From contig JANQDZ010000041.1 of assembly GCA_028278645.1 (NCBI GenBank), positions 1-64,000 of the forward strand: a DNA stretch of 64,000 nt. The letters are read 5' to 3'. The DNA comes from Longimicrobiales bacterium (GTDB lineage Bacteria > Gemmatimonadota > Gemmatimonadetes > Longimicrobiales > Gaopeijiaceae). Below are positions 45,075 through 54,359 of this stretch, in pieces. The stretch's first letter is position 1; each line of letters starts with the position of its first letter. The translations under genes were made by a program, and so were the position numbers. The notes under the pieces are model-generated. The model was not told the origin of the DNA. It searched no databases and saw only the letters and a list, made by a program, of their open reading frames with translations.

Positions 45075-47711
45075 TCACTCCACTTTCATAGCAACAGTGG
45101 GCGGAATCCGGGCCGCGTCCCTGGCCGGAATCAGGGTCGCGATGCCGGCAACGGAAACGAGCAGACCGACGGCGCCGAACAACGCCACTGGATCCCAGGG
45201 TCGGATCTGGTAGAGTAGGCTCCCCAACACCTGCCCGCCGGCCAAGGCGCCAGCTACGCCCAACACGGTGCCCAAAAGGACTGGGGTCACGTTTTCAGAG
45301 AGGACAAGAGACAGGATCTCTTTCCGGCCGGCTCCTAACGCGATCCGTATCCCGATCTCCCGTGTGCGCTTCGAGACCAGATAGGCGACGACACCGTACA
45401 GACCCACTGCCGAGAGGATCGTGGCCAGGGTCGCAAAGATTCCGACGAAGCCAAGATAAAACCGGTCCGAGGCCATGAAGTCCCCGATCCGCTCAGACAA
45501 CGACTCGACATGGTAGAGGGGGAGAGAGGAATCCATCTCGCCGACCACTTGGCGGAATGCATCCTCGATCGCTCGGCTGCCAGGCCGTGTTCGGACGACG
45601 GCGGTGACTGTGGACCGCGGCCACTGAGCCATCGGGAAGTAGGCTTCCGGCCAAGTCGCCGTGATGATGTCGGTCGACCGGACATCGCCGACTACACCCA
45701 CAATAGTCCACACCGGTTGGTCCGGGTCGTCGAGATCGAAAGAGAACCGGTGCCCAATCGGATCCTCTCCGGGCCAGTGTCGAGCTGCGGCAGTTTCGCT
45801 GATGATGGCCACTGGCTCGCCATCCTCTCTGTCGCGGGCGCCGAAGCTCCTCCCTCTGAGAAGCGGGATGCTGAGGGTTTCGAAGTACCCAGGGCTCACA
45901 CGGCGGATCAACATGTTCGGATCGGGCCCTTCAGGGTCTCGCTCGTACCCCACAAACTCGAAGCCCATCGTAGTGTGGCTTCGGCCCAGTGGATTTCCAT
46001 TGATCAGGGCCACCGACTCGACCCCCGGTAGGGTTGCCAAGCGCCCTCGGAATTCGGCCTGGAAAGCGATCAACTCAGGGTTGTGGTAACCGGCTTCAGG
46101 AAGAGTGAGGGTGAACTGGTAAATGTTCTCCGGGTCGAAACCTAGGTCCACTCTCCGGAGTTCAATAAGGCTCCTCGACATCAGGCCGGCTCCAAGGAGG
46201 AGAACCAAGGAGAGGGCAACTTCCAACGTCAAAAGACCGGATTGGGTAATCCTGCGATCACCCACTTGGATCTTCTTGTCTTTTCCTTCCCTGATTACGG
46301 CGGCGATGGAGGTATTTGCCGACCGGTACCCCGGAAGGAACCCCACCATCACTGTCACTGTGACGACCAGGCCAAGGGCCACCACCAGGCTGGTCCCGTC
46401 CACCGCGATCTCACCCAGCCTGGGGATCCCACCTGGCGAGGCGGCCAGGAACCCTTTCACACCGAGCAGGGCCAGGACCACACCCAGCGTTCCCCCTAAA
46501 GAGACCAAAAGGCCGGTCTCGGTCATCAGGAGACGGACGATATCCCCATTCCCGGCGCCCAGGGTTGCTCTGACGGCAACCTCCCTCATGCGGGCCGCCC
46601 CTCGGGCCAAGAGGAGGTTGGCAACGTTCGCACAGGCAATAAGGAGGACCATTCCCACGGCGCCGAGGAGGATCAAAAGAGCCAGCCGTACATCCCCAAC
46701 GGTTTGTTCCTTGAGAGGCACGAGATGGATTCCTCTGGCCCGGTTCGTTTCCGGGTGCTCTTCCTCGAGCCTGGCTGCGATTGACGATAGCTCAGCCTGG
46801 GCAGTTTCGATCGGAGTCCCTGGATTCAGGCGTCCAATGCCTCGAAGGAAGTGCCGGCCTCTTGGATGGGTGTCCTCGCTCCAATGCCCCGGAATCCAGA
46901 GGGCGGCGGAACTTGGAAAAGCGAATCCCGGTGGAGCGACACCCACCACCTCGTAAGTTTGATTCGAGAGCCGTAAGGTCCGGCCGAGGACGCCCTCATC
47001 TCCTCCAAGCTGTTCCTGCCAGAAGGAATGGGTGAGTACGGTAACCCGTGGCCCGTTGGACAGGGACTCCTCCGGACGGATGTCTCTTCCCAGGAATGGT
47101 TGGATGCCGAAAGTTGTCAGCATGCCATCCGACACACCCACGGCGTAGATGACTGCCGGGTCTCCGATCCCGGTCAGAGTGACGTCGATCCATCCCCATC
47201 CCGTGAGGGAGGCCAAGCTCACTTGTTCACTGGCTGCGTCCCGGAGGCTCGGAACGGACCATGGAACCTCGAAGTCGCCGTCTTCTTCGTCCGTCATGTG
47301 GGCAGCGACCAGCCGGTCCGGATCGGGGTAGGGCAAGGGTCTCAGTACCACCCCATTCACCACACTGAAGATGGCCGTGCTCGCGCCAATGCCTAACCCG
47401 AGCACCAGAATGATCGCGCCGGAAAACAGGGGAGTTCCCACCAAGGTCCTGGCAGAGAGCCGGAGGTCCTGGAGGAACTTCTCGAAGCCTAATCCCCCCC
47501 GGGCTTCCCTGGCTTGAGTCTTGTACCGCTCCATTCCGCCGAAAGCCAACAAGGCCCTCCTTCTAGCCTCGGCCGGGTCCACCCCTGCCCGAAGGTTTGC
47601 TTCGACTTCCATCTCCAGGTGGAAGCGGATCTCTTCTTCCAGGTCCTGTTCCAACCGTCCTTTTCGGAAGGGGAAGATGATGCGTTTGGCAATTCGTTTC
47701 AGGATCGTCAT
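45075..47711 (-). CDS. ADOP-type ABC permease with N-terminal prefix domain
   Basis: An 878-residue MacB/FtsX-like permease. The N-terminal prefix (MTILKRIAKRIIFPFRKGRL, DLEEEIRFHLEME, AEARRRALLAFGGMER) is the PermPrefix domain known from such ADOP proteins, then helix 1, MacB domain, helices 2-4, second periplasmic domain and the final three helices (RTREIGIRIALGAGRKEIL). The ATG at 47711 has AAGGA seven bases upstream; the longer frame to 47972 runs back through padR. padR ends 12 bases upstream, so they share an operon. No ATPase gene is near. Confidence 0.85.
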   Translation of the reverse strand: MTILKRIAKRIIFPFRKGRLEQDLEEEIRFHLEMEVEANLRAGVDPAEARRRALLAFGGMERYKTQAREARGGLGFEKFLQDLRLSARTLVGTPLFSGAIILVLGLGIGASTAIFSVVNGVVLRPLPYPDPDRLVAAHMTDEEDGDFEVPWSVPSLRDAASEQVSLASLTGWGWIDVTLTGIGDPAVIYAVGVSDGMLTTFGIQPFLGRDIRPEESLSNGPRVTVLTHSFWQEQLGGDEGVLGRTLRLSNQTYEVVGVAPPGFAFPSSAALWIPGHWSEDTHPRGRHFLRGIGRLNPGTPIETAQAELSSIAARLEEEHPETNRARGIHLVPLKEQTVGDVRLALLILLGAVGMVLLIACANVANLLLARGAARMREVAVRATLGAGNGDIVRLLMTETGLLVSLGGTLGVVLALLGVKGFLAASPGGIPRLGEIAVDGTSLVVALGLVVTVTVMVGFLPGYRSANTSIAAVIREGKDKKIQVGDRRITQSGLLTLEVALSLVLLLGAGLMSRSLIELRRVDLGFDPENIYQFTLTLPEAGYHNPELIAFQAEFRGRLATLPGVESVALINGNPLGRSHTTMGFEFVGYERDPEGPDPNMLIRRVSPGYFETLSIPLLRGRSFGARDREDGEPVAIISETAAARHWPGEDPIGHRFSFDLDDPDQPVWTIVGVVGDVRSTDIITATWPEAYFPMAQWPRSTVTAVVRTRPGSRAIEDAFRQVVGEMDSSLPLYHVESLSERIGDFMASDRFYLGFVGIFATLATILSAVGLYGVVAYLVSKRTREIGIRIALGAGRKEILSLVLSENVTPVLLGTVLGVAGALAGGQVLGSLLYQIRPWDPVALFGAVGLLVSVAGIATLIPARDAARIPPTVAMKVE

Positions 47712-47722
47712 TGGCCGGTCCT

Positions 47723-48055
47723 TCAAGCCGATCCGAGAACACGATTCACGGCCACGGAAAAGGCCTCCCAATGGGCCTCCTCGGATGCGAGTTGTTTGGC
47801 TCCCTTCTTGGTGAGTTCGTAGACCTTCGCCCTCCGTCCCGTCTCCGCCACTCCCCATTCGGCCCTGATCCAGCCGCGGTCCTCCAGGCGATAGAGAGCC
47901 GGATAGAGAGAACCCTGTCCGATCTCCAACACCTCCTGGGAGAGGTGCCCGATGTGTTTCGCGATCCCCCAACCATGCAGCGGTTGTAGAGCAAGAGTCT
48001 TCAGAATCAGGAGTTCCAACGTGCCGTGCAGGAGATCGGGTTTTCCTTTTGGCAA
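47723..48055 (-). CDS. PadR-family regulator with TTG start
   Basis: A 110-residue PadR protein: LPKGKPDLLHGTLELLILKTL opens the winged helix (here shown over its first 20 residues only), SLYPALYRLEDRGWIRAEWG is the classic wing block and VYELTKKGAKQLASEEAHWEAF the C-terminal helix. Start TTG at 48055 has GGAGG five to six bases upstream, much better than the ATG at 48118, which lies inside the inverted repeat at 48085-48143. PadR paired with an ADOP permease usually represses its own operon. Confidence 0.85.
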   Translation of the reverse strand: MPKGKPDLLHGTLELLILKTLALQPLHGWGIAKHIGHLSQEVLEIGQGSLYPALYRLEDRGWIRAEWGVAETGRRAKVYELTKKGAKQLASEEAHWEAFSVAVNRVLGSA

Positions 48056-48084
48056 ATCAAGCCTCCGATTTTTCTTCTTCTCTG

Positions 48085-48143
48085 ATACCTCGATAATCGA
48101 CAACAGCCCAATTTCCAATCCTTGTTGTCGATTGTCAAGGTAT
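48085..48143. promoter_or_regulatory. Near-perfect 22-bp inverted repeat, PadR operator candidate
   Basis: Arms at 48085-48106 and 48122-48143 are 22 bases each with a 15-base spacer. They agree at about 19 of 22 positions and share ATACCT at the outer ends and ATCGACAACA inside. It lies 30 to 88 bases upstream of the TTG start of padR and in the gap to the divergent PEP carboxykinase gene. The outer arm on the minus strand includes a TTGACA that could be a -35 box, so a bound protein would block polymerase. Confidence 0.65.
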
Positions 48144-48352
48144 AGCCGGATGACTCGGACCCTGTCTTCAAAAAACCAGGGAACCAGCTGCGACGGGGGC
48201 GATCCCTAGCCAGGATACCGGGCTTTGGGTCAAAGCCGTCGCTCAACCCCTCGACGCGGCGGCCTTTTTCCCGTTAATTACACAACTCTTTTCGTAACAT
48301 GCGGGCCTGGCGGGCCGGGCTCGTCCTAAGGTGCCAACCAAGGAGACCAGTG

Positions 48353-50308
48353 ATGCTGGAGTTGAATAAAGGTGTGGACATCCTCACCGACGTGGGTGGC
48401 GTGACGACCATCGACCAAGCCCGGGCCGTCATCGCAGACAACCTCGACGAAGTGAATCAGGCCAAGCTCGCCCCCATCACCAACGAAGACGCTCTGATCA
48501 AGATCGCGGCTGCCATCAGTATGTGTCAGCCGGACAGTGTTTTCATCAACACCGGTAGCGCTGAAGACCTGGACTGGATCCGGAAGTACTCCTTGGAGAA
48601 GGGTGAGGAGAAGCCACTGGCCAAAAAGGATCACACGATCCATTTCGATCTTCCCCAGGACCAAGCTCGCCTCGTCAATCAGACCTTCTACATCGTCAAC
48701 GAGGATGAGAAGATCAGTGCCCTGGCCAAGAAGATCCTCCGCTCCGAGGGCCACGCATACGTGACGGAGCACATGACGGGGATCATGAAGGGCAAAATCA
48801 TGATGATCGGCTTTTATGCCCGGGGCCCGGTGGGCGCCGCGGCCTCCACGCCGGCCATCGAGATGTCCAGCTCGACGTACGTACTCCACTCCGCCGAGCT
48901 GCTGTACCGGAACTGTTATGACAAGTTCGATGCCGAGGCCGAACGGCGTGGCATCTTCTTCACGAACGTTCACTCCGAAGGCCCCAACAGGCCTGAGGAC
49001 GTGCCTAATGCGCGGATCTTCATGGACCGCTCATGGCTGACCACGTTCTCTACCTTCTGTACCTACGCCGGAAACACGTTGCTCATGAAGAAGGGGAACC
49101 ACCGGTTCTCCGTGGACTACGCGACGTACTTCGGTCAGGACAAAGAGATCTCCGAGCACATGTTCATCACCGGCATGAGGGGTCCGGGGGGTAGGGTGAC
49201 CTACTTCGCCGGTGCGGCGCCGTCCGGCTGCGGAAAGACTACGACGGCCATGGTTGGGACGGATTTTGTCGGTGACGATCTGGCTCAGATTTGGATCGCT
49301 GCCGACGGGACCTGTCGGGCAGTCAATCCGGAAGCAGGGATTTTCGGAATCGTCGAGGACGTGAACAGGGAAGGGGACCCGTTCCTGATGAAGGCCCTTC
49401 GGGACGACGACACCGAGGCGATCTGGTCGAACGTCCTCATTTCCGACGAGGGTGTGCCGTTCTGGACGGGATGTGGTGAAGAGATGCCCAAGGAAGGCGT
49501 GAACTTCCAGGGCGAGTGGTTCGAAGGGAAGACCGACGACAACGGGAATCCCATCCCGCCTAGCCACAAGAACTCCCGGGTCACGGTCAACGCCAAGGTG
49601 ATCGCCAACCACAACGCAGACGCCAACGCCGACCCGGCTGGTGTGCCCATCAAGGTCGTGACCTACTCCGGTCGGGATGCTGACACCATGCCCCCGGTCT
49701 GGGTGGCTAAAGACTCCGACGCCGGTGTGGCCATCGGGGCCAGCATCGTCTCCGCGGCCACTGCCACCGAGATCGGCGCCACCGGCGTGAAGCGTCAGCC
49801 CTGGGCCAACGCCCCGTTCATCCCAGGTGCTCTGGCCGACTACATGAACGTCCAGTTCAAGTTCTTCAACAGCCCCGACCTGAACGATGCCGACCGTCCC
49901 AAAATGGCCGGCCTGAACTACTTCCTCACCCACGAGAACCGTGGCGGTCCAGGCACTGGCCTCCTGGGGGAGAAGAAGGACGTGAGGGTTTGGCTCGGAT
50001 GGCTGGAGCGGTACGTGCACGGTGAGGTGGGAGCGATCGAAACCCCCATCGGCATGATCCCGAAGTACGACGACCTGAAGGAACTCTTCGCTGAGATCGA
50101 CAAGGAGTACCCGAAGAGTCTCTACGACATGCAGTTCGCCCTTTATGTGGACAACATCGTCGCCCGGATCGACCTCCAGACCGAAGCTTACGGCAAGGAG
50201 GAGAATCTCCCCGGGACGCTCTTCGAGGTCTATGAGGAGCAGAAGGCCGGTCTCCTAGCTTTGAAGGAGAAGTTCGGTTCGGTGGTGGACGTGGATCAGC
50301 TGATCTAG
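48353..50308 (+). CDS. pckG: Phosphoenolpyruvate carboxykinase, GTP type
   Basis: A 651-residue enzyme converting oxaloacetate and GTP to PEP and CO2, the entry of gluconeogenesis. AAPSGCGKTTTAM is the P-loop; the usual GTP form is FPSACGKTNLAM, so this one differs. NPEAGIFGIVEDVN is the second GTP-type signature; ATP forms read differently. Other blocks are RGPVGAAAS near 160 and NAPFIPGALADYM and YFLTHENRGGPGTGL. AGGAGA lies six to seven bases before the ATG at 48353; the frame could extend to 48299. A strong terminator follows. Confidence 0.85.
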   Translation: MLELNKGVDILTDVGGVTTIDQARAVIADNLDEVNQAKLAPITNEDALIKIAAAISMCQPDSVFINTGSAEDLDWIRKYSLEKGEEKPLAKKDHTIHFDLPQDQARLVNQTFYIVNEDEKISALAKKILRSEGHAYVTEHMTGIMKGKIMMIGFYARGPVGAAASTPAIEMSSSTYVLHSAELLYRNCYDKFDAEAERRGIFFTNVHSEGPNRPEDVPNARIFMDRSWLTTFSTFCTYAGNTLLMKKGNHRFSVDYATYFGQDKEISEHMFITGMRGPGGRVTYFAGAAPSGCGKTTTAMVGTDFVGDDLAQIWIAADGTCRAVNPEAGIFGIVEDVNREGDPFLMKALRDDDTEAIWSNVLISDEGVPFWTGCGEEMPKEGVNFQGEWFEGKTDDNGNPIPPSHKNSRVTVNAKVIANHNADANADPAGVPIKVVTYSGRDADTMPPVWVAKDSDAGVAIGASIVSAATATEIGATGVKRQPWANAPFIPGALADYMNVQFKFFNSPDLNDADRPKMAGLNYFLTHENRGGPGTGLLGEKKDVRVWLGWLERYVHGEVGAIETPIGMIPKYDDLKELFAEIDKEYPKSLYDMQFALYVDNIVARIDLQTEAYGKEENLPGTLFEVYEEQKAGLLALKEKFGSVVDVDQLI

Positions 50309-50355
50309 AGGACCTACCGACGGAAGTCCTGCTGCGCGAGGACGCGCGACGAAGG

Positions 50356-50385
50356 GGCCGGCCCGCAGGGCCGGCCTCTTTTTGT
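50356..50385 (+). terminator. Intrinsic terminator after pckG
   Basis: GGCCGGCCC (50356-50364) and GGGCCGGCC (50368-50376) are a perfect nine-base stem with loop GCA, followed by TCTTTTTGT. Confidence 0.9.
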
Positions 50386-50462
50386 CATTCCCTAAAACGG
50401 GGAGAAGTGCAAGTTTCTGGGGAGTCCATCCCTTTTTTTCAGGTCTGGGGCACGGAGGCACC

Positions 50463-51059
50463 ATGCGCGGAGCTGGTATTCGAGGCCTTTTGAAAGCCAA
50501 AGGGCCTGAGGTCTTCCTCGAGGCATTGTTTGTAGTATTTGCGGTCCTGGTGGCCTTGGCCGTGGACGAATGGGCCCAGGAACGTGAGCTCAGGGAGCGG
50601 GCGGACCGGGCTCGGTCGGCCGTGATCTCCGAACTCACCAGGAACCAGGAAGAAGTAAAAAGCGGGAGCGTGAGTACCGTTGCCATGCTGGGTTCCGTCA
50701 CCAAGACGTTGGAGAGCATACGTGCCGGTGAAGAGCTGGAGGGCCTCGCCGTGTCCGGGGAGCTTCCCGATTTCACAGATGCGGCTTGGGAGGTTGCCTT
50801 GGTCACGGGTGCCGTAGCCTGGATGGACTATGACTGGGTTCTGGAGACGGCCCGGGTTTATGAGTTGCAGGACCTGGTATGGGAGCTCCAGACCGAGTTT
50901 TTGAGTTTTTTCGCCCAGGTAGCTGTTCGGAGGCCGGGCGAGGAGCCTTTTACCAGGCTCCAGGGTCAGTTGGCCATGCTGGTCTCACTCCATCAGGAAC
51001 TTTCCCAGAGGTATTCGGACCTCCTGGGTGAGCCCGCGAACGAGACGGAAGGGGTGTAG
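50463..51059 (+). CDS. Single-pass membrane protein, unknown
   Basis: A 198-residue protein with one N-terminal helix (EVFLEALFVVFAVLVALAVDEWAQ) followed by a long charged helical region (RELRERADRARSAVISELTRNQEEV) of coiled-coil character. GGAGG directly precedes the ATG at 50463. Its stop is only four bases before the solute-binding protein gene, so the two are likely one transcript. I do not recognise a family. Confidence 0.65.
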   Translation: MRGAGIRGLLKAKGPEVFLEALFVVFAVLVALAVDEWAQERELRERADRARSAVISELTRNQEEVKSGSVSTVAMLGSVTKTLESIRAGEELEGLAVSGELPDFTDAAWEVALVTGAVAWMDYDWVLETARVYELQDLVWELQTEFLSFFAQVAVRRPGEEPFTRLQGQLAMLVSLHQELSQRYSDLLGEPANETEGV

Positions 51060-51063
51060 GGAG

Positions 51064-52590
51064 ATGAAGACGAGCCAGTCCCAGGGGCGACGGGTTCCGG
51101 TTTTGGTTGCCCTCCTCTGCTGCTTTCAGCTTCTTTTCTGGGGGTGTAAGGGAGCTCCGGAAGTAGGCACCCCGGCTACCCTGACGGTCATGCAGTCTTC
51201 TGTCTCGTTCGGGGATCCACATATCGCGAGTGACTCATCCAATCGCCTGAGTATCCTCTTCTCGATCTATGACGCCTTGGTCGAGTTGGATCCTGCCGGG
51301 GAGTTCACTCCATCTCTGGCTGAGAGTTGGGAAGTGGCGGAGAACGGGCTCGCTTGGACCTTTCATCTCCGCAACGGAGTGGTGTTTCACAATGGTCAGG
51401 TGCTTACATCTGCCGACGTGGTTGCCACCCTGGGCCGGGTCCTGGATCCTTCCATCGGCGGCGCCTTCGGGACCCAGGGCGTGTACATCAGCTACCTGGG
51501 AACCGCTGACATCTCCGCTCCGGACGACAAGACAGTCAGGATCGTCACCCCAAAGCCCATGGCTGATCTCCTGGACCTCCTTGTCGCCATGCCCATCAGC
51601 CCCGCTGGTGACCTGGATAAGCTCCCCGAGGTCTATGTAGGGAGCGGCCCATACAGGGTCTCCGAGCAGACCGCGGGCCGCCTCGTCCTCGTCGCTCACG
51701 ATGAATTCTGGGGGGGGACACCAGAATACCAGCAGATTACCTGGATCGCCGAGGGTGATCGGCAGGCACGTGTGGAGGCCGTCCTGAGCGGGAAGGCCGA
51801 TATCGCGGCGGGGATCGGGATCGAGGGCTGGAAAGAAATCACAGAGGGCGGAAGCGCCCTGGCCCATCAATGGGATAGCGGACTTGCCATCATTTTCATG
51901 ATCAATGCCCAGGAAGGGCCCGGGGCGGACCGTCGAGTCCGGCAGGCTCTAAACTACGCGTGCGACATAGAAGAGATCATCCAAGAGATCAAAGGCGGCG
52001 CGGCCAAGCCCCTCAACGGATACCTGACACCCCACCACTTCGGCTACAACCCGGAAACACCGGTCTACCCTTACAACCCGGAGAAGGCACGGAGTTTGTT
52101 AGCCGCGGCCGGCCACGCTGACGGCCTGTCGTTGGTCTTCGACATCCCCTCGGGGATGCCTGATGAGGCTCCGGATCTGGCTCGATTGATGGCAGAGCAG
52201 TATGCCCGAGTGGGAATCTCCCTGGAGATCGTCGAGCATCAGGATCGGGCGGCCTACTCCGAGATGGTTCGGGCGAAGAGGATCAACCATGCGGCCGCCT
52301 TCGATTCCAGCCCGAGGAGCACCTACCGGGTCCTGAGAGAGAAGCTCCATTCGGGGCTTCAGGGTCCTTGGTGGGAGGGTTACCAGAACGCGGAGGTGGA
52401 CGCCCTGATTGACCAGGCGGAGGCAACTTTCTCAGACCCGGAACGACAGGCCATCTACCGCCGAATCTACTCCATGGTCACCGACGATGCTCCCTGGATC
52501 TTCCTTTACAGCCCGACCCGGTACTGGGGAGTGAGTTCGGAGTGGCCTGACTGGAAACCGAGGGCCGACGGCCTTCTCATTTTTTCTTGA
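51064..52590 (+). CDS. Extracellular solute-binding lipoprotein, family 5, orphan
   Basis: A 508-residue peptide/nickel-type ABC solute-binding protein. VLVALLCCFQLLFWGC gives the lipobox Cys near 28. SLAESWEVAENGLAWTFHLRNGVVFHNGQVLTSADVVATL (in pieces here: AESWEVAENGLAWTFHL, VVFHNGQVLTSADV) is the family signature, GSGPYRVSEQTAG the second, and FMINAQEGPGADRRVRQALNYA the third. Permease and ATPase genes for it are absent in the window. It could deliver peptides to a permease elsewhere or act as a sensor. Confidence 0.85.
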   Translation: MKTSQSQGRRVPVLVALLCCFQLLFWGCKGAPEVGTPATLTVMQSSVSFGDPHIASDSSNRLSILFSIYDALVELDPAGEFTPSLAESWEVAENGLAWTFHLRNGVVFHNGQVLTSADVVATLGRVLDPSIGGAFGTQGVYISYLGTADISAPDDKTVRIVTPKPMADLLDLLVAMPISPAGDLDKLPEVYVGSGPYRVSEQTAGRLVLVAHDEFWGGTPEYQQITWIAEGDRQARVEAVLSGKADIAAGIGIEGWKEITEGGSALAHQWDSGLAIIFMINAQEGPGADRRVRQALNYACDIEEIIQEIKGGAAKPLNGYLTPHHFGYNPETPVYPYNPEKARSLLAAAGHADGLSLVFDIPSGMPDEAPDLARLMAEQYARVGISLEIVEHQDRAAYSEMVRAKRINHAAAFDSSPRSTYRVLREKLHSGLQGPWWEGYQNAEVDALIDQAEATFSDPERQAIYRRIYSMVTDDAPWIFLYSPTRYWGVSSEWPDWKPRADGLLIFS

Positions 52591-52612
52591 TCCCGCGACA
52601 ACGGGTTCCCGG

Positions 52613-53131
52613 TTAGCCGGATTTACGCCGCCAGGTCTGATATTCGAAGGTGATCTCCTCGCCGGTCTTCCGATCGACTCCCGAGGCTGTTTCCCTCATT
52701 TCCAAACCCCAGACCTCAGGGTGGACCACGGGGAAAAAGCAGTCGCCTTCATAGTCACGATCGAGGCGGGTCAGCTCGATCGTGTCCACGACCTCCAGTC
52801 CCAACGTGTAAATGGTCGCGCCCCCACAGATAAACGCCCGGTCGGCGTCGAGGGCGCGCACATAAGCCATCGCCTCTTCGAAATCCCTGAAAAGGGTGAC
52901 TTCCTCCGGTTGATATCCTGGATCCAGGCTGAGCACGATGTTCTCCCGGCCTGGGAGGGGCTTGGATTGGGGCGGGAGGGACTCGTAGGTGATGTCGCCC
53001 ATGATGCAGGGCGAGCCCTTTGTGACCGCTGCGAAGTGCTGGAACTCCTCTTTGATGCTCCAAGGGATGTCCGGCCCATTCCCGATCACGTCGTTCTTTG
53101 CCGCGCAGGCGATCATGACGATTTCCGGCAT
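52613..53131 (-). CDS. folA: Dihydrofolate reductase
   Basis: A 172-residue NADPH enzyme that restores tetrahydrofolate after thymidylate synthesis. ACAAKNDVIGNG is the N-terminal strand; DIPWSIKEEFQHF replaces the usual catalytic Asp by Glu (the eukaryote-type choice), and CIMGDITYESLPPQSKPLPGRENIVLS is the NADPH loop region (partly shown); FICGGATIYTLGL is the GGxxIY block. It starts 11 bases after thyA ends with AAGGGG upstream, so both form an operon. Confidence 0.85.
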   Translation of the reverse strand: MPEIVMIACAAKNDVIGNGPDIPWSIKEEFQHFAAVTKGSPCIMGDITYESLPPQSKPLPGRENIVLSLDPGYQPEEVTLFRDFEEAMAYVRALDADRAFICGGATIYTLGLEVVDTIELTRLDRDYEGDCFFPVVHPEVWGLEMRETASGVDRKTGEEITFEYQTWRRKSG

Positions 53132-53142
53132 GATGGCCCCTT

Positions 53143-54009
53143 CTAAACCGCCACTTCGAATTTGATACGGGGGTGGTTCTGATAGTCAGCTACCTGGCTG
53201 TCTTCATACTTCCAATCGAAGATGGACGAAAAGGGCTCGGTTCGGATAGCGGGTAGGCCGTAAGGCTCCCGGCTCAGTTGCTCGCGGAGGCCGTCCACAT
53301 GGTTGACGTATATGTGTGTGTCGGCCAGGAACCCCACGAGGCGGCCTTCGCCCAGGCCGGCTTCGAGAGCGAGCAGGTGAAGAAGGAGGCCGTAGCTGGC
53401 GATGTTGAACGGTAGGCCCAAAGCGACATCCACAGATCGTTGGTTCCAAAGCAAGTTCACCTTCCCCTCTGTGACCGTCACCTGGAAGGAGTAGTGGCAG
53501 GGTGGTAGGGCCATCCTGTGAAAGTCCACAGGGTTCCAAGCCGAAACGATCATCCGTCGATCGTCCTGATTCTCCTTCAGCATATCCACAACACGCCGAA
53601 GCTGATCAACTCCGTCTCCATCAGGGCTCTTGTCCCAGGCTCGGTAGCGGGCTCCGAAGTGGCGCCATTGGTACCCGTAGATGGGCCCGAGCTCCCGCTC
53701 CGCGGCCATCCTTGCTTTGGTTTCCTCATCATGACCGTAAGGGACCATATCCGGGCTGCACCATTCATCCCAGATATGATTGTTTCTGGAGCGGAGCCAT
53801 TCCTTGTCGGTGGTGCCCTGGATAAAAAACTCGAGCTCAGAGGCCACCAGTCTGAGCGGAACGCTCTTTGTGGTGAGGAGAGGAAATCCTTCCCCCATGT
53901 CGTGCTCGAACATCATGCCCGGGACCGTGATTGCATCCACACCGGTGCGGTTTTTTTTGGTCCATCCGGTGTCGAGGATGGTGCGAACGATGTCGAGATA
54001 CGTCTTCAT
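53143..54009 (-). CDS. thyA: Thymidylate synthase
   Basis: A 288-residue enzyme making dTMP from dUMP and methylene-THF. RRMIVSAWNPVDFHRMALPP precedes the catalytic Cys 171 (PPCHYSF). DWLRSRNNHIWDEW-like and LLHLLALEAGL blocks are present, as is GFLADTHIYVNHVDGL near the C-terminus. MKTYLDIVRTILDTG is the usual beginning. The ATG at 54009 has no good Shine-Dalgarno sequence; upstream extension to 54195 has poor protein character. folA follows after 11 bases. Confidence 0.9.
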   Translation of the reverse strand: MKTYLDIVRTILDTGWTKKNRTGVDAITVPGMMFEHDMGEGFPLLTTKSVPLRLVASELEFFIQGTTDKEWLRSRNNHIWDEWCSPDMVPYGHDEETKARMAAERELGPIYGYQWRHFGARYRAWDKSPDGDGVDQLRRVVDMLKENQDDRRMIVSAWNPVDFHRMALPPCHYSFQVTVTEGKVNLLWNQRSVDVALGLPFNIASYGLLLHLLALEAGLGEGRLVGFLADTHIYVNHVDGLREQLSREPYGLPAIRTEPFSSIFDWKYEDSQVADYQNHPRIKFEVAV

Positions 54010-54359
54010 GGGCTGGGGAACGGATTCGTCGTGGATCGGGGGACGTGCACGGCATAGGGTAAAGGAAAGGAGGCAGTGAGCACAAGGTTGATGTGCCGGG
54101 GCGGAGAGGAGACCCGGGCCCGGCCTACGGGCTAGACCTAACACAACGGATGTTTCCCTTGCGATCGGGCTGGGAACGGGCAACTCTAGAACCAACGGAG
54201 ACGGGCGGATGGGCTGGTCCGCCTCTCCCTCATTCTTTCAAAAGCACGGAACCACGGCGGTTTGCCGATAGGGTCACTGGCTCCAGGGACCCGTTGTGTT
54301 CTTCGCTTTGGCCTTTGTGGGCTTGGATTGACTGACTGTCCCGCAACAAGGAGGCACGA
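54010..54359. other. Intergenic region between divergent thyA and a TPR-like gene
   Basis: 350 bases with no credible gene, clear promoter or repeat. The last bases before 54360 hold the AAGGAGG of the next gene. Confidence 0.5.

Noticed and set aside
47712-47972. N-terminal extension of the second permease
   Set aside because: It runs through the padR gene and lacks protein character; the prefix domain begins at 47711.
49031-50020. Minus-strand frame opposite pckG
   Set aside because: Antisense to a highly conserved enzyme; His/Val/Gly-rich product typical of shadows.
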